Below are positions 1-14,447 of a stretch of 64,000 bases of DNA, piece by piece. This DNA comes from Liolophura sinensis (Eukaryota > Mollusca > Polyplacophora > Chitonida > Chitonidae), in assembly GCF_032854445.1 (NCBI RefSeq), contig NC_088300.1, forward strand, positions 1,800,001 through 1,864,000, written 5' to 3'. The notes beneath the pieces are model-generated. The model was not told where the DNA came from and made no database searches. It worked only from the letters and a program-made list of their open reading frames with translations. The translations under genes were made by a program, and so were the position numbers. The first letter of the stretch is position 1. Each line of letters starts with the position of its first letter.

Positions 1-3000
1 CAACCAATGTGTCTGATTTGCATGTGTCAGATAATACAAAAATCAAAATTGCCAAAGAACCTGGACTAAAACTTCCCGTGGCTGTACCCAAGCTGGTTCC
101 CTCAACCGCATACATTGTATTGATCTTGTACATTGTAGTAATCCCCAGCTTAATGTGATGTTTTTCCTCTCATTAGCTTTATCGGTATCCGCTATTGTCA
201 TGGTAATTGATGACAGGTAGCAAAGGAGACTGGTCATTTTCCCCTGTCTCTATCCTGGACGCTCAGCAGACCACCTGGTGGGGTCAACTGAGCTGAGGCC
301 TTGCTTATTGTGTTTCATGTTTTACATGATTCTTCTGGGTTTTGGTCAATAAAGGCAGTCCCTTGTTCAACAAAAAGGCAATGTCTGAAAAGAAACTTCA
401 TGTATCAAATTGGATATATACATTAAACCTTTACATATCATAGTGGAAAATCTATGGAACTTTTGAGAATGAGGTTAGCCACTTAGCCATCAGGAACATC
501 TTCCTCAATGCTTGAAGTTTGATTGAAGTCACAAATTTGAAACATTGTTTCATTTTTTAATGTGGAACCCAGTAGCTGAAAGTGAGAACACCCAGTGAAG
601 GATTAAAGTGGCAAAGGACCTGGTATGATAAGCTGGAGAACCCGCCCCAGAGAGATATACGATCAATTTCTGAATCAGAAGTATAAAATTTGGTCAACGC
701 ATCCATAAAAGTTATATGGCCATAAAAGAGATGGTTCCTCAGTAATAACCTGCCAAAACTGCACTCGCGATCAAAAACCCAAAGTTATCGCCCAAACGAG
801 TCACTGTGTTTTTAATTTGCAGTATGAATATCAACGTTTACCAGAAAAATATTTTTATGGAAGCACTTCTGTGTTTTTCTACGTGCTGTCAAAGTTTCAT
901 TTTGGTTAACATTTGTCTTCGTATGTAAAACATAAACTTTATAATGTTGTCAATTTTGTCGTAATTTGACAAGTTTAAAATACGTATCTCGGGCCCCCAA
1001 AGCATCTTTCATAGTAGGATAATGAAGTTATTCAGGAGAACAGGTTGCACCTCAAGAAAGAGTTTGAATCTCTGTGGTTCTGCTGTTGAAGTATGGTATT
1101 GCGTAACATGAGGAAGTATAGCGAAATCATACATCTAGGGCTTAATCTGGCCTCAGAAGGGCAGGGGGTGGAACCACCGGTGAAGGGCACCTTGTTGTTG
1201 AATATTTCGATTCTCACACATTTTTAGGGGCCTCGGTTCCTGCGGTTGACCTCCACCCCACATGCACACCACAACACGTACCTAGCCCGAAAATTAAGTC
1301 TAAGGATCGCTTGTATTTACTGATATGTGGAGAACTCTGCCATCCCGGATGACACGTGCATCTGATCATCACATTGTATTATAGCTACCCCATCAATAAA
1401 AAGTTGTTTGTTGTGGGTAACAAACCCTGTTTTCTGAAATCGGATCGGTTGGTTGGCCTTTTTTTTTTTTTTTTTGAAAGTAAATTGAAAGTAATTCCCG
1501 GCCCGCCTAATCCCAATGCTAATTGAATTATCGCGGGTCCAATTTTCGTCACCTGCTTTAGCGCATACATTTCCGACTTAAAATGCTCTTTAAAAACTTT
1601 GTTACCTTCATAACCAAGTTCTTTTGCACTGAAGTCAAATATTCCACCTTGATTCTGGATCCAACATTAAATTTGAGTAAATTTACAAACTTTAAACCTA
1701 AACTACTAAAGTTGAAAGGCATCCATTGCTTTCGCCACTGTGGCGAAGGGATGCCAATTTGCTTTTGCCACACAGATTACAGAACGATAGCGTCCAGTAA
1801 TCAGATGCTGAGAAGGGCTGGATTAGGCCCTGACATGAATACTCGCTGAAAGCACAAGTGGTCACCTATAAATGGCATTAACATGTTACGCTTTGTGGAA
1901 ATGTAGGCTAAATGTTACATTTTTAATATATTTATTAAATTGATTTGTTCATACCGGCTGTAGAATTTTTCAGAAAATGACATCAGTGGTCGAGGGATTT
2001 TCCCCACTCTACAATGTTTAATGCAAAAAAGATATTTTATTATGACTGGTCAGGAGTAGGCTACCGTTTTTTTTATATTAAATCCCCGTACATGGCTTCA
2101 GTGCATGTTCCAGCATTGTAAGTTGGATAGGAAAGGAAGAGCAAAACAGAACTGGAAAATGAAGTGGCCTTAAGAGTGTGTCAGTAGCTGTCACTCACAT
2201 CTATAGTCAGTTTCGCTTCTTGAGGTGCACAATTTCTTGCACTGGGGCCGATTCCCCCAGTGTAAGGTTTTTTTTTTTTTTTATTATTTTTGAGTGTTTC
2301 ATAATAAATAATTGTGCAATTTCAAGATTTGTATGTATGTTCATTAAAACCATTAAGGACACTCATTTTTACTTACATAAATATATAAATATGTTGAAGT
2401 GAATGATTAAACCAATTAATGGAATGGGAGTGGCCTGGCAGGTAAGAATTATGGTTTGCTCGGAGGTAGAAGTCAGCAGTCACGTCCTTCATTCCTGCTT
2501 TTTCTGCCTTTGTCTGCTAATGTTGACAGAGGCATTAAATACACTCCCAGTCAAGATCTGTAGCTATACAGAAAAGTGCAAACATTTCCAGGAAATTGAG
2601 GGGCAAATAAGAGTAGTGATTGTAGCTGTGCCACACCAGGGTCTATGATCCTACTTAAAGGCTGACCTCTTCCAACTGCTCATCGCTAACGGCTTTTACA
2701 TAGGTGATGCATAGTAACTTCATTTTAAACCTTTGGCTTCTTAGAATGCTACCTCTTTTTCATGACACATACATGTGTATGAAGTATTTCTATGTATTTG
2801 TTTGTATTTTGTTTTTTCTACAGCAACAGTCAATCAAGGCAAACTTCACTTGTTAAACAGAATGAATTTATGCATTTAAAGGTCTTCCTTAAAATGAACT
2901 GCATTTATTTCCAGGATGTAATGAGTTTTACCATTTCTAAATTTATAAAGGATTTGATGTTGAATCTGGGAAAAGTTGCAATATTGTCACAGTTTTGAAC

Positions 3001-3759
3001 CAAACTAGATTTTATTGGGCTGTTTAATGTTAATTATTTATAGGACGTTTACAGTTGAGAATGTCTCCTTGACCCTTAATTATTAACTGGTCAATCAGTG
3101 GATGAGTATGAAGACTGAAGCTGGAAACTTGGTAGGTGTATGTTACTGCGAGCTTGTAGTTTAGTGTAATGAGGTGAAGCATGAACTCTCTTCAGAAGTA
3201 GAACAGATCCTGGAACCGGACCATGAATCATCATACTGGCTTTAGGTGTTTAACTAGTAAACATTTCTGGAAGAGGTACGGTTGAACCACAGGTCACATG
3301 ACCAGAAATATTATCATGGTGCCAGACTTGGAGAAAGGTGTTTATGATATTGATTGAATGTGTTGGTGAGGAAAGGAGTTAGGAGCTTTTCCAGTTCAGA
3401 TTAAGCACTTTGTTTAATCATTTCTCCTGATCACAACCTCTCCTGCTGTTTATCAGTTTGATTAAACTTTCATTTTGCAAATTTTGTCAAGTGGCATATT
3501 GTATAGCACATATAATCCGTGATAATAATTTTTTGTAATATATTACACTGGCTCAGCTGATTTGAGATACATATGAACAAATTCCAGTTAATTGGTCACT
3601 AAAAGGAATTGCAATAATTCCACAAATGCCACAACATGCTTATACAGCCTGTACATTCTGTACCAGTAGGAACATTTTGAAGTTTGCAAGTGCATGACCA
3701 CGTTGTTAGAAATACTGCAGGCACTTTACCCAAGCACTTTTAACCCAGTACACATAAAC
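1..3759. other. non-coding sequence
   Basis: No exon, RNA gene or clear repeat is supported. The open frames here are short, lack family motifs and have AT-rich low-complexity composition. It is either the 5' intron of the Jagged gene or intergenic DNA. Confidence 0.5.
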
Positions 3760-4250
3760 TTAACTTGAAGTGTCAGTAGTGTCAATTTGCTGGTCAGTAA
3801 TGTCACTGGTTGGTCAGTAATGTCAGTTGTGTCACTTGTAAATTAGTAATGTCTCCTGTTAGTCAACAATATAACTCATTAGTAATGTCACTTGTTGAAC
3901 ACTAATGTCACTGGTTGATCAGTAATGTCACTTGTTAGTCAGTTGTGTCACTTGTAAGGTAGTAATGTCTCCTGTTAGTCAACAGTATCACTCGTCAGTA
4001 ATGTCACTTGTTGGTTAGTAATGTGACTGGTTAGTCATACTGAATTCCCACAGAACACATATAGTCAAGTCTCCAGATAATGTAGCCGCACTATTATCAC
4101 ATCCCACCATTATGTCTCTTGTTAGTCAACAATATCACTCGTCAGTAATGTCACTGGTTGGTTAGTAATGTCACTTGTTGGTCATACTGAATTCCCACAG
4201 AACACATATAGTCAAGTCTCCAGATAATGTAGCTGCACTATTATCACATA
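3760..4250. repeat. degenerate ~18-20 bp minisatellite with a 147-bp superunit
   Basis: Imperfect tandem copies of a unit such as gtcagtaatgtcacttgttg run across the region. A longer block beginning catactgaattccc occurs twice, at 4036 and 4183, 147 bp apart, showing that part of the array was duplicated as a larger unit. Confidence 0.8.
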
Positions 4251-5147
4251 GTCAGTGGATGAGGATAAAGAGTACTCTGCTGGTCGGATTTAAAGGTTGT
4301 TAAACACGTGCAGATTTGCAGTACCTGTGACATTCTGCAAAAAGTCAATGTCATGTTGCACCATGTCCCTTTGTTTAGTTGATTGACCTATGTTAAAGAA
4401 TTTGACCTTGTGATGGACAGTGTGTTTTATGGAGCTGCTTGTCACTGCTATTAAATAGAACGATGACTTGAATTATGTGTGTGTTTACAGATGAGACTTT
4501 ACACATACAATTTACAATACAGGAAATGATTAAATGACTGACAATGGATTATGGCCATTGTAGTCTTTTGATAATAACTGAAACATTGGTAAATATATAC
4601 AATGATCATAAAACAACTGAACACAGATACAGTTGTTGATGTGAGTGCAGATTCACACCTGCGCAGACTGCTGGATTGTAGGTATAGAATCTGTACCCGG
4701 ATATCATCCAAAATGCACCAGGACTTTAAAGTTACTACGTCTTACTGTGCGCAATTCAGTTTACTATGGTACTCCACGTACATTGAAGCTGAGTGGTGGG
4801 TATATATAGAGATGTACCCATACGACATCATACATCAAGCTTGTTGGCTCAGGTATGTACTAGGCCGAGCCTCAGGTACCACCAGCTGACACCTAATTAC
4901 GCTGCCACACTCGACCCATCAATCTCTCCCCATCCCATACCCCCAGCACCGCCACAATCGCTGCAGCGGCACCCGTATTGGTCCTTCTTTAGCACCCTGC
5001 CTCAAACACACTGCCATTTTATGAGTGTAGACTCCTAAGGCTGTGGAACTCCTCGGTGTGGAAGTGTTGTTCTTGGCCGTGACTCTTGTGAACACTTTCA
5101 TATAGCTCAGACGCCATTTGATAGTATGTTTTTGCATATATATTCTA

Positions 5148-5562
5148 TACCCCGCTATATAGTTCACCTTTTTGTCAACACATATCTTCCATACCCCAAT
5201 ATATAGTTCACCTTTTGTCAACACATATCTGCTATACCAAATATATAGTTCACCTTTTTGTCAACACATATCTTCCATTGTCCAATATATAGTTCACCTT
5301 TTTGTCAACACATATCTTCTATACCCGGATATATAGTTCACCTTTTTTGTCAACACATATCTTCCATACCCCTATATATAGTTCACCTTTTTGTCAACAC
5401 ATATCTTCCATTGCCCAATATATAGTTCACCTTTTTGTCAACACATATCTTCTATACCCGGATATATAGTCCACCTTTTTTGTCAACACATATCTTCCAT
5501 ACCCCTATATATAGTTCACCTTTTTGTCAACACATATCTTCTATACCCGGATATATAGTTTG
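5148..5562. repeat. 44-bp minisatellite, about 10 units, with higher-order ABC pattern
   Basis: The core atatatagttcacctttttg recurs at 42-45 bp spacing (agttcacc at 5161, 5205, 5247, 5291, 5335, 5380, 5424, 5468 with one change, 5513; last agtt at 5557). The variable part cycles through three versions (ccattgyccaat, tctatacccggat, tccatacccctat), forming a higher-order unit of about 133 bp in the right half. Confidence 0.92.
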
Positions 5563-8235
5563 ACGCTGAATTGCATCAGTATATTTGGGATGTGCAAAAA
5601 TGACTACATGGGCAGCATTCCAGTTGATTTCAATTTTAGATAGGAGCCAAATGAGAACAGATATGCTTGCTGTAACCTTTCTAGAGAAGTAAAGGGGACA
5701 GTCATTGAATTCCGTGAATTGCTCCAAATAACTTGCATTGAATTTTAGGTGGAGATGTAAAGTTAATTAAAGAAATTTAGATGAGAAGGCTTCTAGAGGA
5801 GTTGTTACTGAATCCTTTACTCGCCATGTATATGGTTCATTAGTTATTTAGGAAATGGATGCTGAGGGGAAAAAACTATCTATGGGAAGTAAATGACAAA
5901 ACTTTCCGTTGTGTGAGGTGATAAAAACTAGCAGCCGATATTGTTGGAAGAATCCCCTGTTATTATCAGGAAGTGTGAGTGCCAGAGAATAGCGTAAGTA
6001 ATGGCACTTTCAGCCAGTTGGGGGATAAGGATGATTCTACAGTAACCAAAAGCTTGATATAAAACTCAGCAAATCTATGAATAAATCGTAGGAAGCTAGA
6101 TACTCTGCAACGTGTATATTTCTTTGTCAGTTTGGATGAGTGTATGATGAACTGTGACAAATGTTATTGCTAGATATGGACGTGTGCATGTGCTCCTTAT
6201 AAACATTTTTCTTCTTTGCCCACAGTTTTTATTTGTGTGTGTATTCAGTACTCTCTGTCTTAACGCCTTTTTCGTATTCACACCAGAGCTTCTCTTTGGA
6301 ATAAAAGTGAAAGCACCAGGCCAGCCTATGAAGGACCTGTTGATAATTTCATCTTCAGGAACTAGAGACTGATGCCCCTTGGATCTGCCAGCTTACATTT
6401 CAGGTGGTCGGCAGACAGTGACCAGATGGCCCAAATGTTCTGAGTTCTTTATCTTCTTCGTAATTCTTCTTATGAGCAATAATGATTGAATGATGGACTA
6501 TGAAAGGTTAATCTTTGTAAACCATTTGACTGTCTTTCTTTTGGAAATTGTTAATGCAGTCACTGTGAGAAATGAAACTACATAGTTCCAGTAAAATAGA
6601 AGTATAGATATGCATCATATATACATGTACTTATCATATAGTTAAACTTTCTTGTTGTCTTAGCTCTATTAAGTTTATTTTCTAATGATCAAAATGTTAA
6701 ACTTTGTTCCCTTTTTTAATTTTATCATTATTTAACAATTATAAAAAAGTTTAACTTTGTTGTCTTAATTCGATTTATGCTAATTCCTCAACCTTTTCGC
6801 TTATGAAAGTGAAAGTTTCAGTGCAATATCTGCACATTATTATTTTGATTTTGGAGATAAAACTACATCGGTTGGATTGGCCGATTTCAAGGCTTCACAC
6901 AAAGTATAGTTTTATCAGTCAACACAGAATAAAACTTTCAAAATATGCTTGAATAAACACTTTGCAAACATGTGAAAAGGTTGAAGAATTACAGTACTAT
7001 GGATTAGTGTTGAACTTAGTTACTGATTCAGTTTGATTTAATTTCGTATTTATTGCTACTCCAAATTGTGAACATTTTGTTGTTGCTTTAATTTGGTTTA
7101 GGTTGTAAATTTCAAGTTGTTTGAGTTTAATGTATTTTACTGCTATTCCAATATGTGAACATTCTGTTTTGATTTGGATTCATCAAAAATGTCGATTTCA
7201 GTATTGCTTGAGCTATATTTAGTGTATTTAATAATGTGTATAGAACTAACAGAAATGTTTTCATTTACCGACAAACTTTGAATTACCTGTTTCATTTAAG
7301 TTGTTTGTTAATGAAGTTTCTAATGCTTCAAGGCAATAGTTTGTTTTGATTTTGCACTTCTCTGTACAGGTATGAACAGAATATCCAGTTGTTTAAACCA
7401 AATTATGTCCAGAACTTTTCATGCCTGTCACCATTCCACTTAGCTTGTGGACAACCAGTACTGTTTTAGTAGAAAGTTAGTATGCACCCGTGGTTGCAGA
7501 TAGGGGTTGTGTAATTGCTTTGGACAATATAACTCCATTTAGTCTGGTACTTGGGTGCAGGAGCTGCCTTCATGCAATCTGGGCAAGCAGGTTCTGGTCT
7601 CTTGCCACCATATGTTGGTGTAGACTTGAGCCAGAAACTTGCTGAGATAGGGCTTGGATTGTGTTAGTGTTTTGGGGAGGAAGGTCCTGTTAGTAGCCCT
7701 CATCAGTACTCAGGCAGAGGCGCTTCTAAAACTGTAAAAAGGTAAGGTGTCGAGAGTTCAGAGTGAGTGGACCGTCTGGGCACCATCCCTTGAAGGCAAG
7801 GCTCCCTGCGGAGGGATGGAATGAGAACAACCTCTGTGTCTGAGGAAAGATTTGCCCCACCATCTCACTAGCCTAAACGTTTTGGGTAACATTGGATGGA
7901 GGCCTTAACACCATCCACTTCCAGTTCAAACTGACACTTGGCCACTTCACCCAGCCAGCCGCAAGAAAAAAACCCTGAGCTTCTGCAATTAATCACTGTG
8001 GGTTTTTTTAACCATTGGCTTTGTAGAAACATAATGGTCAAGATGTAGTTGCACACTGGAACTCTGAGCTCAAGGCAATATGAGATGAGTCTGACACGTG
8101 GTCATTTGTTCCTAACCACAAAAGATAGATGGCTTTTTAAAGCTCTCTTCTTCAGTTTGTCTTGCACCAGTGGCAGCCAATTGTGAAAAGCATGTTAATC
8201 TATCGCCCACTTGACCACAACAAAATGCCCCTAAA
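5563..8235. other. non-coding sequence
   Basis: No supported gene, RNA or repeat. AT-rich unique-looking sequence up to the left edge of the duplicated block. Confidence 0.5.
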
Positions 8236-9910
8236 CAGTTTCACAGGTTCCCTGTCAGGAAGGGTGCTTGGAACCATAGTGTAGGCCTACATGTACATGG
8301 AATTGGTGAAAACAAAGTGACAAACTGTTTAAAATCTGTGTCTAAATGGTGGTTAGACACCATGAACCACAGTCCAGAAAGTGATATAAGGTTCTGAAAA
8401 GCATGTGTACATTTATTGGGGAAGATCAGATTGGTTATGGTTCTGTAACAGATGAGTGTATGGTGACAATACATTCTGCATTTTTTGACAGTCACCCCTT
8501 ATACCTTCATGACCTAATGAATGATTAATATTCATAAACTGAATTGTTAATGAACTGAAGATTAAATTGTTGTCCGATTGTTTGATGTGTTATGAATAGG
8601 AATTGTGTCACCTGAGGCCGTGCTGTTATCTGATTTTGTGACCAGGATTAATGCACAGAACAGCTGTAATTTTATTATGTGCATTGCTTTGAAACAGTTA
8701 TTATCTATTTCATTGTCTTGACTTCTTTGCTTGATTTAGAAGGAGACAACAACAGTCATCATTGTCGTGATACACATATGGTTATGTACCGTGGTTGAAA
8801 GTGGAAAATTTCGGATCTTTACAATAAAGGGTAATGGGCAGCCTGAGTACACATGTACTATTTAATTTCATGGGTAACTTGCTCCTTTTGGTTTTAAGCA
8901 CTCAGAACTTTGCAGTAAAGCTTTGGATATGATAATAAATAGCTCAACATGAGCTGGAGCAGTTAAACCTCTCTGGTAACTGAGCTTGTTACATTAATAT
9001 AAAGATGACCCAAGTTGGCTTTGCCTCTTAAGACTTTGAAATCTTTGAAATCAGGGAATTTGTTTACAAATATTTGGGAGCATCTTGTTATCCAAGCTTC
9101 AGGATTGGTTAGCCACATAAACATTGGCTAAGTTTAGCCCAGATCCCTCCTGCAAAATGCATTAGGTTTGGAGACAAGCTTAGGAAAAGTTGTGTCTAAT
9201 GGAGCATTGGTTGTGATGGAAGCTTTGCTCTTGCCTCTACTGTTTGTTGATTGTGGATTGGCCCCAGAGATGATGTAGCCATACATTTCCCCAGGGCCTG
9301 ATGACTGGTCAGTGATTTGAACTGGTCACTGTTATGCTATCTCCGTATATCATGTAACTTGAAGTGCACTGATAGAATTACCAGTGCTACTGATACCGGA
9401 TCTGGCTTCCAGCAATACCACTACATATAATGTCTAGGCTGTCTGTGACCATCCTCTATACATGTAGTGTAAAATCTGTTTTTAGAATTTTTTCTTATTT
9501 AATATTTGTGTAAAATCTTGCAGAAGTGAAGGCCTTATTTTGAAATAGAACGCGTTATAAGTAAGTTTATAAGTTATGATGTGTGTATACCATCTTGTAT
9601 TGATGTGTATGGGTTTGGTCTTTCTGTATTATAAACAGTGCATGTGCAATGTAATAATTGTAAAACATAGTGAAATTCTGTAATTAATCATTTGAAATCA
9701 GTTGTTGATTCTGAAAGTAATGAACTCATCATCTTCTTGTTGACTGATGTTTCCAACTAATGGAGAACAACTATGTTTCCATCATGAAGAAAATAAATTC
9801 AGTAACACATGAAAAGCTATTGTCAAATGATTAAAATGCTTAAATTTGAGCAGTTAATGCGCACACCAGTGTAAATGGAAAATTACATACTATTATGTAG
9901 ACAGCTTTCA

Positions 9911-10066
9911 CCTTGGCCTTTTGCTGCCTGAAAACTTGGCCTTTTGATACTTGAAAAGTTGGCCATTTGCTACCAGAATTTGGCCATTTGCTGCCTGAAA
10001 TTTGGCCATTTGCTACCAGAAAATTTGACCTTTTGCTGCCTGAAAATTTGGCCATTTGCTAGCTGC
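9911..10066. repeat. ~22-bp minisatellite in copy A
   Basis: About seven imperfect units of the form ttggccatttgctaccagaa / ttggccttttgctgcctgaa. The same array occurs in copy B. Confidence 0.85.
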
Positions 10067-10755
10067 TTACACCTTAGATTAATTAATCAGAGGAAAAGTC
10101 GTACGAGACTTTGTGTACAAGTTTTGCAAATGATATTTGTGTGACCCAGTTATTACTTTATACAGTTTGGTATGTACCTGGAGATGTACATGTGCTTTAG
10201 GATGATGATGGGGAGAAACATTTTTGCTATTCATATGTTTATTTATCTAGAGTAAGTGAAGATGAGCAGTTTATACCCCTCATGCAGACAGTAGATAAAT
10301 GTTTGCAGAGGTTGCTATTAGAATAGAGTTTGTGGCCAGATGCTATTTATCAGAAAGCTGTAAAACATACCTTGCCAGGGGAATGAGATCAAAACCAAGA
10401 GTTGGTTCTGATCTATGAAGACTATGGCTTTGTAGTTTGTTTTGTCTCTCACACTTAGCATTCTGACCTTGAAACAACCAAGAATAAGCGTCTTCAGTAA
10501 TTCCAGAGTTAAATATTAGCATTTTATGCCAAAAAACTACGATTCTGTGTTGACTTCATTTCTATATTGCTTTCACATGTCAAATTTGTCAGAAAAAGGC
10601 TTAGAGCAGAGCGTTACCAATCAGTGAAGATTTTTTTTTCTTCAAGAAAATTTCTATATAACTTGAGAGAAAAACAATTGTCCTGATTCAGATTTTAAGT
10701 GAATTTAACTAAATTGATATAAATGTGTGTAAACCTGTATATGACATTATCTTTA

Positions 10756-10934
10756 TCACTGCAGTTCTGTTTCTTGAAAATAAGAAAGTATCCATCTATC
10801 TCTACAATACCAAAGGACATTTTCAGATATTGCCAGCTCTAAGTGATGAGATAAGGAAGAAGATGACTGATGCTCAGCCTTCAGCTGTGGACTCTGTTCA
10901 GAAACCAATTGGCTTTGTATTTTCTTTGGTTTAA
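10756..10934 (+). other. exon-like open frame in copy A, unrecognised
   Basis: After a plausible acceptor (ctttatcactgcag) about 56 codons run to a TAA, including LFLENKKVSIYLYNTKGHF. The counterpart in copy B (16940-17115) stays open, but the three differences I see all change an amino acid and none is silent, which gives no sign of protein-level constraint. Probably not a gene, or a decayed fragment. Confidence 0.15.
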
Positions 10935-13900
10935 AGTAAACCAATAGCTCCAAGGAACAGTTTGGACTAAGAGAGAGAAGCTCAGCAAGTGTTGCTTTTT
11001 GTCAAAGAGGCACGCGTGGCAGGATCCCATTTCCCCCCCTAGGCCACAGCTGAACACCCTTAGGTTTACTTCTTAAACGTACAGCAGGGTGCCCTCGGGA
11101 TGTGTCCGATAGCCAGAATACATAAGGAATATGATGAACTTTAATTTCTTTCCCTGCACAATTTCTTTGAAATTTCTTAGATTAAATTTCAAGTCCTTCA
11201 ACAAGTACACTTCATTGATTCAATGATCTGAGGTGACTGAGATCATTTGAATGGAAATATGTGGTCATGTATTCAAGCGTTCAGGGCAGACGTCTGCCAT
11301 TGTTAGGCATTGTCGATAAGGAGCTGTAATGGAAGACACAATGGCTGCAAGTTTCCACTTGACTACAGGACAAAACACAGCCTTGGTATCCTTTGTGAGC
11401 ATCCAAAGTAGTTTCTTGGATACAAAGGCTGTCCTCTGTTATGTCTGTTTAGGTTAACTTGCCTGGTTTGGAAGTCATTTGCAGCTTTTGTGGTGGTATG
11501 AAGATAACAATTAACACTCAAGTTATGTTCCTGAGGCATGTCTCAAAAACTGCCTTGATTATCTGACTGAGTAATTGATATTGTGACACTTAAATTTTAT
11601 TTGAAATTCATTGTTATACTCTGGTTTACTGATATGCTTCCACTTGCATCATATCTGTAATGAATATCTGAACCATTAATCAAAGATCCTCATTTCTCGC
11701 TATAATTCAGCTTCAATACTCTATTACCTTTAATCTTAACCATTTGTGTCATCTGGCCAGTAAATTTGATAAAGCATTCAGCAAGGCAAACTGTTCAGGA
11801 TGTAAACTTAAATGGAATTCAGGGTAGCAGACAGATCAGTACTATCTGCATGGTCCCAGCAATTTGTTGAAGATGTATTAACATGATTAACATGATCGAA
11901 AAACCTTGAAAAACAGAGAAATCGTAAAACATCAGTATCAGACAAAAAAAATTTTCATTTATTTTTATTCCTTGTTTGGATTTTTTTTTTAGAGTCAGCT
12001 CACAAAATAAAATTGGTGTTACCTGAGTTTAGTTAGGAAATTATATCCTGGATTAAATTGTTGTATTAGACTGAACAGGTACAGATACAGGTGTTCTGGT
12101 AGCTAACAATAGGTGCATAGGGAATAATATTAAGTATCTGTTGTAATCCATTTAGTAGTTGTTTCAGCTTGAGTAGCTGTGAGCCACCATTGTCCCAGAA
12201 CGACCCCCATTTTCTGTGTGGTTGCCTCAAAATACAGTTGGTTATGTGCTTGATCAAGCGAGTGAGGGATATTTAAGTACAGTATCACTGACAGATGGGA
12301 TATACAGGAAGCTACCATCTTTGTTGACTATGCTGGAAATTTTATGATGCTAAAGGAAATGAAATATGAGGATTTACGAAGAATTTGAAGCAATTTAGGG
12401 TTGTAATATGTGTGGCCAGAATTGTGAGTAAGGCAATCGGTGTAAATATGTCACTATTGATATTTAATGAAAATCGACCAAGTGTTTCTCTTTGCTGAGC
12501 GCCATTTTTATCATGCTGATTTGGTGCTGATGATGAGAAGTAATTCACTGCTCAAACAAATGTATTAAACTCAGTTCCGTACAATGTAGGGTTTACCAAG
12601 TGCAGGAAGTTGGGCTATAGCAATATTCCCAGATTTGGTAAATATTTGTCGCTTTGCCTTGGGCATTTAATTAATTTTCACCATTTCTATCCCTTGAATA
12701 TTGATGAAAGTGCCTATGTGTCATGCATTAATCTGCAAGCTGAGTACTTCAGTTACTTAGTCTTGGTCTTCACATTCTCTTTGTTAGATGCCATTTTTGA
12801 TTCCAAAAATGTAGAACTGTGACCTTTGGCATCAGTGGAACCTGGCAGAAATATGCTGTCTGGATGAACCAATCTGTTGGGTGGTGAATTAAATACAAAC
12901 ACATAAAACAGATTTTGTTGGACCCAAATTTGCTGTGAAGGATTGTTGAAAGGACATCAGTCCTAAACAGAATTTCCAATCCAGATTAATATTTGTGATG
13001 AGGGCAAACTTAAGCTCAATGTCCTTTATGATTTTTTTACCAATCGAACATTTCTTGATTTAGCAGAACCATTATTTGGCAGCTTTTCCTTTTTTTGGTA
13101 TAAAAATAAAATTACAAGGTAAGTGGGGGTTCTTTTGTAGGCATTTACGTGATCATGGTGTGAGAATTCTATGGCTCGGTCTCGGGATTATCGTATTGTG
13201 ACGGAGCCGATCTTGACTTGCGAGAGGATAATTTGATCCAGGGATATTTCAGGACATGAAACAGTGCGCTAATCCAGTTTACAGCTGATGTGTGTGACTG
13301 TGTGCAGAAACAAGTGCCATTGAATGCCCTGTTAGGCTCCACAAGAGTTTCAGTCCAACTCCATCTCTGACCTTAGGCTGTTTGCCCACCCAGCTACTTG
13401 ACTTTAATAATATTTCCCATAATCACCAAACCTTTAGCGAAGCAGCGAGCAAATTAAACAGTAGTTTTCTGCAGAGATTTATTGATATCTCTTTTACAAG
13501 GACATTAATGGAGCGCCTGGGTACAGAAAAGAAGAGTTAGCTTTAAATACAGGTACTACTTTGTTCTACTTTGTTCTTGACAAGGGCTGTGTACAAGGAA
13601 TACCAAAATAGGATGGTGATTCAATAGTTGTTTGCCCGTTCGTTTTATTAGGGCTTTATAATGATTTAGTAAAATGCAAAATATGTTTGTCTGAATTAGA
13701 ATAAATCAGAACTAACCCAAACAGTATGTACCAGTGTTGAGTAGTCCGGCCGTTTATGCAGCAAAAAATACATTTTAGATTCAAAAATAAAAAAATGAGG
13801 TCTCAATAGGCCAAGAAAAGTAGAAGTACTGTTAATGAAAGCTGAGATGCTGAAAATGGATTTTCAAAGTCTGCGAGAAACAAAGTACCACATTGCTTAC

Positions 13901-14247
13901 ATAATGTCTTTGGTGTGTAACACTGTGGTTGTTAGTATGGGGATCTAGTACATGGCCATGTGGAATCTTCTGAAGAATATCCTGTAAATGCCCAACAAAA
14001 AAGTGTAATTCACTAATACAGGTGTGAGGGTTGTTTAAACAGGTGTGATTGTCTTACATTTGCAGGTGGGAAATATATCTTTAGGTGTGTACATATGTTT
14101 GATTTCTGTCTTTCACGTGTTTTCACAGGTGTGTTATGCAACCACAGTGGTGTCTATTGAATGTGTGAATTATCAGTGTCACATGTATGACTACTTACTC
14201 ATTTGTCTGAAACACTTTCTTTAAAAGTTACACATTGAGGTAGGATG

Positions 14248-14447
14248 NNNNNNNNNNNNNNNNNNNNNNNNNNNNNNNNNNNNNNNNNNNNNNNNNNNNN
14301 NNNNNNNNNNNNNNNNNNNNNNNNNNNNNNNNNNNNNNNNNNNNNNNNNNNNNNNNNNNNNNNNNNNNNNNNNNNNNNNNNNNNNNNNNNNNNNNNNNNN
14401 NNNNNNNNNNNNNNNNNNNNNNNNNNNNNNNNNNNNNNNNNNNNNNN
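14248..14447. other. assembly gap of exactly 200 N
   Basis: All 200 positions are N. The round length suggests a placeholder of unknown size set by the scaffolder. Apparent open frames crossing it are artefacts. Confidence 1.

Larger units (their letters stand above)
8236..14247. repeat. 6.0-kb duplicated block, copy A (left of assembly gap)
   Basis: This block is near-identical, in the same orientation, to 14448-20535. Its first bases (cagtttcacaggttccctgt) are exactly the first bases after the N gap, and its last bases (cattgaggtaggatg) are exactly the last before the gap. Over 12066-14247 the offset to copy B is a constant 6288 with about a dozen single-base differences, roughly 0.5% by eye. 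The left half has more small indels. It carries no recognisable gene. Confidence 0.95.

Noticed and set aside
1558-1849. overlapping open frames on both strands near 1.7 kb
   Set aside because: Possibly part of a dispersed repeat, but I could not match it to anything else in the window or to a known family.
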